Below are positions 1 to 7,446 of a stretch of DNA of 12,738 bases, piece after piece. Numbering within the stretch: position 1 is the stretch's first letter; the number at the start of each line of letters is the position of its first letter. The position numbers and the translations under genes are program-made. The notes beneath the pieces were generated by a model, which was not told the origin of the DNA, did not search any database, and worked only from the letters and a program-made list of their open reading frames with translations. The stretch comes from Cephalothrix spiralis (lineage: Eukaryota > Nemertea > Palaeonemertea > Archinemertea > Cephalotrichidae): NCBI GenBank assembly GCA_032353305.1, contig JAUCNG010241079.1, positions 1 to 12,738 on the forward strand. The letters run 5' to 3'.

Positions 1-316
1 AGCTTTTATTGGATACCACATGTCTATTGTCTCTCACTCCAAGCCTACCATCATGATTTTTAAATTGATCAATCACGATATTTTACCTACTTTGAACTAG
101 TTATATACATGTATATACAGATATATGTTGTAAATGATTGTATAGTACATACACTAGATTTAGACCGTCTACAATCTACATGTAGGCCTAGTTATGTGGC
201 ATTTGATACACTTATACCTAGTTAATTTGATTTAGTACTTTTAGTTTAGGCTTTAGGTCTTCATCTTATTCTTTATATAAAAATGCCAATTGTTACATGT
301 TTTTACCTTGGTAAAC

Positions 317-486
317 GAAGGGTTAGATGATGCTCCGTCTCTTTGATATATAGTGATCGAGTCCACTAGATCAAATGTTGATTTCTAATGTCAGATTAGA
401 TGAAGTTCATATATGTCTAACGAAAAATTAGGTATGGCGGAGTCGATCACAATATAAGAAAGAGACGGAGCGTCATCTTACCCTTC
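317..486. repeat. long imperfect inverted repeat (foldback or MITE-like)
   Basis: The left arm at 317-367 reappears inverted at 436-486, with a loop of about 68 nt. Shared blocks are GAAGGGT, AGATGA, GCTCCGTCTCTTT and GTGATCGA, interrupted by scattered mismatches. The arms are about 50 bp long and roughly 75-80 percent identical. I see no clear target-site duplication at the edges, so this could be an old foldback element, a decayed MITE or a local inverted duplication. It lies in the presumed upstream intron, where the transcript could fold. Confidence 0.7.
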
Positions 487-1023
487 TACGGCATATATGT
501 ATATATTCACTCTTTGGTCTCGGGGTCTTTATTTATACATTCTTCTTTTATCTTTCGGTACTACCAATTTCGGGAAAGGTTTATTATTCTTCTGAAAATA
601 TGAACAATTGAACATTCACTTATCACTGTTGCATTAATCCAAAATTTGGAGATCGAGACGTCAATATAAATCTCATTTTTTGCATTCGGTACGGGGTTAT
701 TTCGTATAAATCCCTCTTCAAAATATGTCTTAAATTATTAATATACAATCGTTTCACATTATTGATTTCTGGTGAGTTACAATTTTATAATTTCGACCCT
801 GTCCAACTGCCTATTTTATACTGATTTCTCTAAATGTTCTTGAAGGAACATAACTGGCATTATGGTCCCCGTCTTTGAAGTTTACTCAACTACTAGGTCA
901 TATCGGCGAGATAGCAGATCTGTGAGAACACACGTAGGGAAACAGAATGCTAAACTACATGTAGGTGGATATCAAGAACAAAAACCATGCCAGCGAACAA
1001 AACTACATACATGTTCAAGTTGA

Positions 1024-1298
1024 TGTGCTAATGGCGGCTAGGAAAAACCTATTGCTAAGCAACCTTTTGCCAAGAAACCTATATTTGTATATTGGTGATT
1101 TTTGAATAGCGCATGTGCTAATGTACCTTAATAAATGAAGGGGTGTATTTGCCCTCCGACTAGCTATAATGCGCGCTAGATCGAGGACAAATACTAGGAG
1201 CGATCAGAGGAGAGGTCTGACACCCGTTATTCATCACGGTAGTGCTAATGGGGCTATTTGGGACAACCTATTGCTAAGCAACCTATTGCAAAGCAACC
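1024..1298. repeat. pair of diverged direct repeats with RFX X-box-like cores
   Basis: Segments 1024-1080 and 1241-1298 are direct repeats sharing GTGCTAATGG followed by AACCTATTGCTAAGCAACC. Each contains two copies of a 14-15-bp core: 1051-1064 and 1065-1079 in the first, 1270-1283 and 1285-1298 in the second. The core ATTGCTAAGCAACC is an imperfect palindrome resembling the RFX X-box (GTTNCC, short spacer, GGNAAC). The sequence shows the repetition directly; the binding-site reading is inference. A shorter trace, GTGCTAATG, occurs near 1112. Confidence 0.65.
1144..1194. repeat. short inverted repeat (stem-loop) between the direct repeats
   Basis: The arm at 1144-1162 (GTATTTGCCCTCCGACTAG) is matched in inverted orientation by 1176-1194 (CTAGATCGAGGACAAATAC) at about 15 of 19 positions, around a 13-nt loop. 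It lies between the two direct repeats and may be the core of the same decayed element. Confidence 0.45.
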
Positions 1299-1645
1299 CC
1301 TTTTTGTGAAAATTTTCTTAGAGTCAAAACTATCTGATCCGTGACTGCTTGTTTTTTTATTAACTCTATACACTCACCTCCAAATAAGATATTTATTAAC
1401 CAAGTCGGAGCGTAAAGAAATTAAACGGTGATTCAAAATGTTGTAGGCAACTACATGTATACTCTAGTAAACAAGAGGTAGATATCTCTACTCTGTCCAT
1501 TTATACAACTTGATCGGGTATAAAAATTCCCGGAAAAAAAGTGTACTTAAGCGCACTACTACATGTATAATGTTTTTTAGAAAACCAGTACCGTATGCAA
1601 TTATATACATGTTGTCTTTATTGCTATGATTTTGTTATTTTTCAG

Positions 1646-1809
1646 TGAGATTAAATTCAGAGGATGGTATCCTTGTAAAAACTGATGAATTCATACTCAC
1701 GGATCCAAGAACTGGGCTCGTATATTTTTCTACTGATTATCGAAACTACTATAATCTCCCCATGATGATCCAAAATGTCAAGTTTAATAAATCAGCCTCT
1801 TCAAGCAAG
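1646..1809 (+). CDS. beta-sarcoglycan-like protein, internal exon (extracellular domain)
   Basis: This is an internal coding exon of a sarcoglycan, one of the single-pass type II membrane glycoproteins of the dystrophin-associated complex of muscle. It encodes 54 complete codons plus the last two bases of a split codon (phase 1 intron upstream). The reading frame is fixed by the motif DPRTGLVYFSTDY at about residues 20-32, which matches the DPRT...LFSTDY signature of animal beta-sarcoglycan. In gamma, delta and zeta sarcoglycan, as I recall them, the equivalent motif reads differently. A potential N-glycosylation sequon, Asn-Lys-Ser, lies at 1786-1794. The acceptor is TTTTTCAG|TG and the donor AAG|GTACGT, leaving phase 0. 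Reading past the donor meets TAA at 1861. There is no start codon here: the GTG at 1645 straddles the splice site. I am confident of the sarcoglycan family and fairly confident of the beta class. Confidence 0.87.
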
Positions 1810-1869
1810 GTACGTGTATGTAATAATATGTATTTTGATGCCTGGTTTGTTTTTCAAATATAATATCAA

Positions 1870-2030
1870 AGGATTGCTTTGCTCAGTTTGGTAGCGTCGG
1901 TCTTATCACCACGATCGACGTTCAAAGACGAGTCGACGCAAAGCGCCCGAAAACTCCGGTACAGATAAATTTATTGCTATTGGTGGCCCGGTTCAAGGAT
2001 TCACAAGGTCTAAAGAACGGAACGCGTAGT
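1870..2030 (+). mobile_element. tRNA-derived SINE-like segment
   Basis: TTTGCTCAGTTTGGTAGCG at about 1878-1896 looks like the D-arm and A box of a tRNA. GTTCAAAGAC at about 1920-1929 resembles a B box (GTTCRANNC). The spacing from A to B box, about 44 nt, is that of a tRNA gene. The acceptor and anticodon arms do not pair well, so this is not a functional tRNA. It runs on into less AT-rich sequence, to about 2030, that could be a SINE body. The family is unknown to me. The right boundary is a guess. Confidence 0.45.
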
Positions 2031-2350
2031 TATAGATTAATTAAACCAATTTATTCAGTTATTAATGCATGCATAGTTGCGGTAAATCGTTAACAATAAT
2101 ATTAGAACAATAGATTCTAGATTGATTTAATATCAAATCAATTATACTGGCCAAAGTGTTATGCTGAGTTAAATGTATTGAATATACTTTCATCATCTTT
2201 AAAAGTACTTATTGCCAAGATGAAGCTAATAACTATAATTTTTGATGCATATTAGGGGAAGGGAACTTGTCTTACATTGCTCATTATGACTGATATAATG
2301 GCCTGATTGACTGCAACTTAAACCTTTCTTGATTAGGCCCTTTTTCAGAA

Positions 2351-2450
2351 AGGTATATATAACGTAACTTGTGAGTTGAACGCCCTTTGCTTTGAAAGCA
2401 ACGTGATTTTTGATATGAACGCCCTTTGTTTTGTATATAACGTGATTTGT
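2351..2450 (+). repeat. 39-bp tandem duplication
   Basis: TGAACGCCCTTTG begins at 2377 and again at 2416, each followed by TTTG, AT-rich filler and AACGTGATTT, giving a 39-bp period. A partial upstream unit (GTATATATAACGTAACTTGT, 2353-2372) matches the tail of the second copy. This is a minor intronic minisatellite. Confidence 0.65.
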
Positions 2451-2642
2451 AAATCTAATGTGATAAACATAAAAATTACAATAATTCTAAGAAACAACTA
2501 GTCTAAAGGTTCCTCTGAAAATATACTTTACAAGACAGATTCTTTTGGAATCAATTTTATTTTTAAATAATCCTAATATATTTTTTCTGGTGGGATTCCT
2601 ATTTAGAATTCTTTTATTATATGATGATATACAATATTACAG

Positions 2643-2780
2643 GTGGAGAGTCCTCGAACAGATCATCTTTCGCTTCACTCCAGTAAAAAGATGTTCATTA
2701 ATGGTAAATCAGGAATAGACGTGTCAGCTCAGAGCAAAATATACATCGTCATGAGAGGAAACTTGGCAATTACGGCAAAG
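2643..2780 (+). CDS. beta-sarcoglycan-like protein, internal exon (extracellular domain)
   Basis: This exon is exactly 46 codons, phase 0 at both ends. The acceptor is CAATATTACAG|GTGGAG and the donor AAG|GTAAGA. The translated segment is hydrophilic with alternating hydrophobic residues, as expected of the repetitive beta-strand extracellular region of sarcoglycans. Its C-terminal part, SKIYIVMRGNLAITAK, aligns with the KTIEFHMGGNMELKAE segment of vertebrate beta-sarcoglycan (shared pattern K-I-x3-M-x-G-N-x-x-[IL]-x-A). The leading GTG is a valine codon inside the gene, not a start. Past the donor the frame stops at 2844-2846. It joins the exon at 1646-1809 and the terminal exon at 3812 without a frameshift. 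Confidence 0.85.
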
Positions 2781-3811
2781 GTAAGACAAGCATATTTTTG
2801 GGACGACCAGGGTCACGGAAAACGCTTGGCTCCTAGTCGCTTCTAACATCTACCCCCACTACAAAAACCAATATTGCCTCTGCCCTGTTAATGAAGGATC
2901 TGTTCTCTTGAGCATATTAAGTATGCAATATTATTGTAAGAGGGTTACATGGAGGGGGTCGAATTCCGCTCCCCGACACTTTTTTGAGGCGTTTTTCCGA
3001 TTCCGATAACAAAAAGGTTTTCCCGATAAACGCGGAGCTCCCTTTTTCTGTTTTCCGATTTCGATAACCTTCATTTTCCCTTTTCCGATATGAAAAATTG
3101 TCTCCCGCCCGGTGAAAAAACCCATTTTCCGCTTCCCGATAAACTTCCATGTAACCCTCCTGTAAGGAGATTTACCGTTTTCTTGTTGAGTACACGAACG
3201 TTTTCTGTACCCATATAAGGCGCGGTTCACCTGCATCCCAATTCCCGAACTACCTCGTTACTGAACAGTGACTTCAAATAAAGTAGATATTTCGCCCGGA
3301 CCCACCGGCCGTTTCCATTAGCTATACTATACGCGTCTCCCAGGCCATTACAAGAAGCAAGGAAGATAAAGGGAAGCAGGACTCATCATATGCATAACTA
3401 AGCGTCGGCTACTTTGGACACAGTCGTTTCTGGGCTTTACATGTACGTTAGAACGACCTATTGCCCCACCATAGGCGACCAGCCTTACTCGCTACACGAA
3501 TGATAAGTGACTTTGCTGATCGCTTATTTTAGGCGATTTAAAACATTTGATAGGTTCATTACCGGTAAAAAATATAAAATGGCTTTATATGGTTAATATA
3601 TTGATACTGGAAACGTATTTAATTTTCATAACTAAGAAATTCTGTCACAATCATAAGTACTATCAGAATTAAGTGATTCTGTCTAAATTAAGTAATTATG
3701 TCAGAAATTATATCCCAAATAATTATAATTCAATGTTATTCAGCCTCGATTTTTCGAAGATTATTGCCAACGCTGATGAAATATTTAATATAATTCCTTT
3801 CGAATGTTTAG
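2781..3811 (+). other. sarcoglycan intron (1031 bp, phase 0)
   Basis: The intron runs from GTAAGA at 2781 to ...CGAATGTTTAG at 3811. The acceptor is unremarkable (CCTTTCGAATGTTTAG) but gives a codon-perfect join to the conserved terminal exon, and an in-frame TAG at 3809-3811 shows that the coding frame cannot extend further upstream. It contains the inverted-repeat element at 2941-3160. The remainder, including a less AT-rich stretch at about 3230-3500, shows nothing I can name. Confidence 0.78.
2935..3166. mobile_element. inverted-repeat element with CCGATAA-rich interior
   Basis: AGGGTTACATGGA at 2941-2953 is repeated inverted as TCCATGTAACCCT at 3146-3158. The element is flanked by a direct TGTAAG at 2935-2940 and 3161-3166, a possible 6-bp target duplication (two extra bases sit on the right side). 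The interior, about 2975-3145, is a degenerate series on the + strand of TTTTCCGATTCCGATAAC-like units (near 2992, 3022, 3052, 3088 and 3127). This gives a strong C+T bias and accounts for the accidental open frames on the minus strand. It is probably a small non-autonomous transposon with a simple-sequence interior. Confidence 0.55.
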
Positions 3812-4006
3812 GAACAAGTAAGATTAAATGGAAAGAATGGTATCTATTGGAAAAGTGTTGATAATGTTGGAAGCATGTACTCAAGAGATTACAAACCCAG
3901 CAAGAAAGAAGCCTACCAGATTTGTATTTGCTTGCCCAGTGGTAAACTCTTTATGGTTCCCGGAAGTTGTAAAAAAGCTAATGAGATAACTAATCCCTGT
4001 AAATGA
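3812..4006 (+). CDS. beta-sarcoglycan-like protein, terminal coding exon with cysteine cluster and stop
   Basis: This exon encodes the last 64 residues and a TGA stop (4004-4006). It begins EQVRLNG, aligning with the ENSIILNG segment of vertebrate beta-sarcoglycan directly after the preceding exon. It ends with the membrane-distal cysteine cluster AYQICICLPSGKLF...C...NPC, matching the YKLCMCADGTLF...C...NPC ending of the family. The distance from LNG to the tyrosine before the CxC motif is within two residues of the vertebrate protein. The four cysteines are at exon residues 38, 40, 53 and 63. In the family these form disulfides needed for sarcoglycan complex assembly on the extracellular side of the sarcolemma. 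The CxC-x12-C-x9-C spacing differs from vertebrate beta (about x16, x6). A longer open frame at 3673-3861 overlaps in another frame and is spurious. The protein is about half the usual 300-320 residues here because upstream exons lie outside the window. Confidence 0.88.
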   Translation, partial: EQVRLNGKNGIYWKSVDNVGSMYSRDYKPSKKEAYQICICLPSGKLFMVPGSCKKANEITNPCK

Positions 4007-4111
4007 AAAAGGGTGATCGAATTGATTATATTTGGTTTTGTACGCTTTGGTATATTCATAGCTAGCCTATATTATAAGGTCATAATATAGGCAAATGGAA
4101 AAATTCCATTT
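4007..4111 (+). other. probable start of 3' UTR with two adjacent hairpins
   Basis: Immediately downstream of the stop codon, GCCTATATTAT (4065-4075) pairs perfectly with ATAATATAGGC (4082-4092) around a 6-nt loop. Directly abutting it, AAATGGAA (4093-4100) pairs with TTCCATTT (4104-4111) around a 3-nt loop. I saw no canonical AATAAA poly(A) signal in the next several hundred bases; a TATAAA variant lies at 4640-4645. The end of the transcript therefore cannot be placed. Confidence 0.5.
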
Positions 4112-4185
4112 ACTTAATTGAAAAATCTATAGACGGCCATATAATATAATATACCATAGATTAAGGATCATTTAGACATCCTCAT

Positions 4186-4276
4186 CAGGGGTTGCAACGA
4201 TACTGGAATCATTATCGCCAATTATTGAGGCTTCAGTATCGGTATCGGACTATCGGTCCCCAGTATTGCCGATACC
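4186..4276 (+). mobile_element. possible hAT-type transposon terminus
   Basis: CAGGGGTTGCAACGATAC at 4186-4203 resembles hAT-superfamily termini (CAGGGGT/CAGNGGT starts). It is followed by TATCGG-rich sequence (CAGTATCGGTATCGGACTATCGG, given in parts: 4235-4244 and 4245-4257). GGTATCGG (4241-4248) pairs with CCGATACC (4269-4276). I found no matching opposite end in the window, so this is at best a single-ended relic. Confidence 0.35.
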
Positions 4277-5046
4277 ACTTTAAAAAATTTCCAACTGTTC
4301 TTAATTTTTTTTATATAATTTTCTTAATATTCTTAATATTGCTCATATAGAAACATAAGAAATGATTAGTTAAAAATGTTGACATTCATTTGAACCAAAT
4401 TTATATTTTTATTATACCAACGTTGTATATGACCAAAAAGTCAGCACCACGACACTGAACGACAGTACCGGTAGTCTTATACCATGTAGTTCAAACGCTC
4501 AGTGATTGGTGGCGTTTTTAACAGGTGATTATAGGAAGGTATAATCATATATGCAGTTAATTGCAATATTATTTATTTTAAAAATTATCTAGAGGGTTTT
4601 TCTATATATTTGGGGATTAGCATCCCATTTACTTTTTTATATAAAAGTGTCCAAACGCATTTCTTTTTCGTCCATCGGTATTATTTGTTTTAAACAGCTT
4701 TAAAATATTTTTCCTGTGCAATAATCTGCATATTATCAGCTTTTGATAACTTTAAATTTTATGATATTTAATTGTGAATGCTCTAATAGCATTTATGTCA
4801 TAAATTTTGTTGTTGTGAGATAAAATTTAAAAAAATCGTGTGTTAACGTTGATATGATGTTGGTATCTCTGTTTTTTCTATTTCATAAATGATAAATTGA
4901 GCTAATGTGTTTAAATGATAGGCCTACATAATGATTGTTTTTATTTATTTATTTTAAGTTCGCCTAGCTAGCTTTTTAATGTTATAACTTCGTTTCTGTT
5001 CGAATATACATTGTACATGGTTTGACATATTTACATTAAACTGTGG
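4277..5046. other. AT-rich non-coding stretch, nothing identified
   Basis: The region is very AT-rich, with poly-T and poly-A runs and short duplications such as TTCTTAATA repeated at 4321 and 4331. I see no open frame with family resemblance, no RNA gene and no transposon termini. Confidence 0.6.
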
Positions 5047-5193
5047 CCCTATCCCTACTCTGATAAATGCGAGTTTAGGATTATGTGCTTGGCTAATCTT
5101 CATTCTAACTTTGGGTGGACGTGCTATATTCAAATCTGCAATACATATTGAGGACGGACAGTCGGACGCGCATTTATCAGGGTACCCTATCCC
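5047..5193. mobile_element. 129-bp MITE with 19-bp TIRs and 9-bp target duplication
   Basis: The element spans 5056-5184. Its left terminus, TACTCTGATAAATGCGAGT (5056-5074), matches the reverse complement of its right terminus (5166-5184, giving TACCCTGATAAATGCGCGT) at 17 of 19 positions. It is bounded by perfect 9-bp direct repeats, CCCTATCCC, at 5047-5055 and 5185-5193. A 9-bp duplication is typical of Mutator-like elements, while hAT elements make 8 bp; the superfamily is inference. The element is far too short to encode a transposase. A minus-strand open frame running across it is fortuitous. Confidence 0.8.
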
Positions 5194-5697
5194 AAGCAAA
5201 GTCTATATTTTCTGAAAGCCTGCGTGGCTGGTAATCTAGGTTTAATATGTCAGACCAATTTAAGTTTTTAAGGCCCCAAAAATGGGTCAAATCCGATATT
5301 ATATGATCAATTGGGTCAAATACAATATCGAGATTTTTATTTTTGAAAGACTAAGTGTGAGGGCCTGAGCCTTTTTTTGTTAAAAAGATAAGGTTTTGGC
5401 ACCAATATATATAGTATGTTTATTCAAAGAGACATAAGTCAGGGGCTCCAAATTTGTACCGACTCCTATTTATCGAAAATACCAAACTTAGCTTTCAGAA
5501 AAATATAAGGGATGATTAAATTAGGGCCCAAGATTCAAGATATATGCGGGGTCAAAATTAGCATCATACTTCCCAAGTTCTATCATCATTATGAATGTGT
5601 CTATAGTATTTTGTTTGAGAAGTGTTTATCACAATGTTGTGTAAAAAGCCAATCAATGTAGCTTTCTTACGCCGCGCACAGAAAATTAAAAAAAAAA
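5194..5697. other. AT-rich non-coding stretch
   Basis: Nothing gene-like is visible. There is a local duplication of TGGGTCAAAT, at about 5284 and 5313. I see no terminal repeats or RNA gene. Confidence 0.55.
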
Positions 5698-5884
5698 TTA
5701 TTCGTATATATTGCTTTACATAAAATCAATTTAATTGTAAACAATAAGATAGTTCCAAACAATATTATTCGTATTGCTTTAAAAAAATCAATTTAATTGT
5801 AAACATTAAGAAAGTTCCAATCAATATTATTCGTATTGCTTTAAAAAAATCATTTTAATTGTAAACATTAAGATACTTCCAATC
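5698..5884 (+). repeat. AT-rich minisatellite, three units of about 62-67 bp
   Basis: TTCGTA anchors begin at 5701, 5768 and 5830, giving periods of 67 and 62 bp. Each unit reads ATTATTCGTA, then TTGCTTTA, an A-rich tract, ATCAATTTAATTGTAAACA(A/T)TAAGA and a TTCCAA ending. The second and third units differ at only a few bases; the first carries small insertions. The array is preceded by a poly-A tract at about 5687-5697. Confidence 0.88.
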
Positions 5885-7446
5885 TAACCATAACTACGGT
5901 ACTGGTTTCAAATTCAATGAGTCTTAAATATATTTCGTATGTTGTCTACTGGGTGATTAAAATGTTAAGTTTGTTTATTATGAACCTTGGGTGTAATATG
6001 CATAAAAAGTGCCAAACTATAGTTAATCCGCATTTAATTCGAACTGTTAGTTCCGTTTAAGAAGTATTTTTATATTTTGTTCATTTGACACCTTCATCAC
6101 GGATATGTCCAATATAGACCATTTTGTTGTGCATTTATTTGATGTTCAGTAAGATGATATAACGCTATCATTTCTTTAAATATAATTTTTTCCATCTTAA
6201 TGACGACTGTTTCTGAACCATGGTTTTTTATTAAGCCTCATCTTTTTATAAGATTTTATGCAATCGAAGCTATAGTGCCAATTATTTGTACAGAAAGTCG
6301 GTATGCATTTAGAACAATTTACCAAATAATTGAGAACCTTTGGTTAATATATTTTAGTTGCCTGTAGCAACTAGATACCGGTACTGTATTTAATGATGCA
6401 AAGTTAATCGTCTATTATTAAAAAATTGTACTGTCTGGTTTTGTTAAAATATTGTACTTTTTATATGTTGTGTATAAATGTCTGGAATGGTAATATTAGA
6501 ACCATAGATTTTTTAAAGTAATTATTCAATTATATGTACGAATTATCAATCAAGAATACTGTCGTAAGAGTTCAGTAAAAGTGAACCGAGATATCAAAAT
6601 GAGTCGCTTTGCAACATTTTCAAAATTCCAATAATTTCTTACTACAAAAACTCAAAGTATACTAGTGTCAAAAAATACTTTCTTTGAATTCTCTATTGAA
6701 AGAAATGATAACGATACAAATTCAAACAATGTTCGATTTATAGGTCTCAACTTGACATAGGAAAACATCGATATGTCCGTAATTGATTAACTGAAATTGT
6801 AAATAAGTTCTTTATAGATCAAGTGCCTATAGTAAAAGGTGCTCCATTCTTAGTTATACTTTGTATCAGATGATTGCTGGCGATATTTGTAGCTCTTAGC
6901 CAATCAGCGATAAGTACTTATATCGTAAAAGCATGAACCTGCATGCACTCTAGACACGATTCCCAGATAATGCGCCATCGATGATCTGAGAGAGATGATA
7001 GCAACTGATAGACTATATGCACCTGATAGATATAACAAGGTGTAAATCTGAAATAGTAATTTTGACTATTTTGCTAATATCTAGAAATTTTAAAAATCCG
7101 AAAGCGACTAATTTCAATATCTCGGGTCACAAATGTTAATCTAGATTAATCCCTGCTAATGTATCAATAATACTTCCATCAATTTTTAGATAGTTATATA
7201 ACAGCGTAGAAATCTCAACTAACTCTAAGTTTGAACTCCATAAAGAGTAATCAGAACATGGCAGAAACAGATTAGTTCCCTCCCTCAATACTGTTCCTCT
7301 GTGCTTCTCCTATCACATATTTACATATTAAAAAGATCTAACAACAATGATGGTACCTAAATATTGAAATAAGGTGTATAAAATATTTTGATAGCTTTTT
7401 AACAGATATATCTTAAAAATATCTGTTTCTAATTCAGAGTTTCGAC
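5885..7446. other. non-coding stretch, no gene identified
   Basis: About 1.5 kb of AT-rich sequence with frequent stops in all frames. A slightly less AT-rich patch at 6880-7030 contains a perfect NF-Y-type box, AGCCAATCAGCG (6898-6909), followed by a weak TATA-like TACTTATATCG. This could be a promoter fragment, but no transcript or open frame follows. A small stem, AACAGATAT and ATATCTGTT, lies near 7403-7430. Confidence 0.5.

Larger units (their letters stand above)
1..1645 (+). other. upstream intron (or 5' flank) of the sarcoglycan gene; no recognisable exon
   Basis: This stretch ends in a good splice acceptor (TTTGTTATTTTTCAG, ending at 1645), so at least its 3' part is intron. I read it for the expected preceding sarcoglycan exon, which would end one base into a codon and carry the membrane-proximal extracellular segment, and found none I could defend. 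It holds a long inverted repeat (317-486), a pair of direct repeats (1024-1080 and 1241-1298) around a small stem-loop (1144-1194), and several TACATGTA words. The longest open stretch I noticed is 53 codons from an ATG at 862 and shows no resemblance to the family. Confidence 0.6.
1810..2642 (+). other. sarcoglycan intron (833 bp, phase 0)
   Basis: The intron runs from GTACGT at 1810 to ...ATATTACAG at 2642. It is supported by uninterrupted family alignment across the joined exons: the distance from the FSTDY motif to the end of the next exon is within one or two residues of vertebrate beta-sarcoglycan, so no exon is missing between them. It contains a tRNA-derived SINE-like segment (about 1870-2030) and a 39-bp tandem duplication (2377-2450). 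Confidence 0.8.

Noticed and set aside
862-1023. Plus-strand 53-codon open frame considered as the missing upstream sarcoglycan exon
   Set aside because: The peptide lacks the family's membrane-proximal motifs and no phase-1 donor at its end would join the exon at 1646 sensibly.
2917-3236. Two overlapping minus-strand open frames (77 and 101 codons)
   Set aside because: They lie in the pyrimidine-biased repeat interior inside a sarcoglycan intron. The repetitive basic peptides come from reading the degenerate CCGATAA units backwards, and both frames are open for the same compositional reason.
3673-3861. Plus-strand 62-codon open frame
   Set aside because: It overlaps the terminal sarcoglycan exon in a different frame and matches nothing. 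The frame starting at 3812 carries the conserved LNG and four-cysteine signature.
4954-5199. Minus-strand 81-codon open frame
   Set aside because: It spans a complete MITE with its target duplication, so it is a chance frame created by the insertion. No family resemblance.
5698-5884. Repeat array considered as CRISPR
   Set aside because: The units are contiguous with no unique spacers, and the window is eukaryotic.
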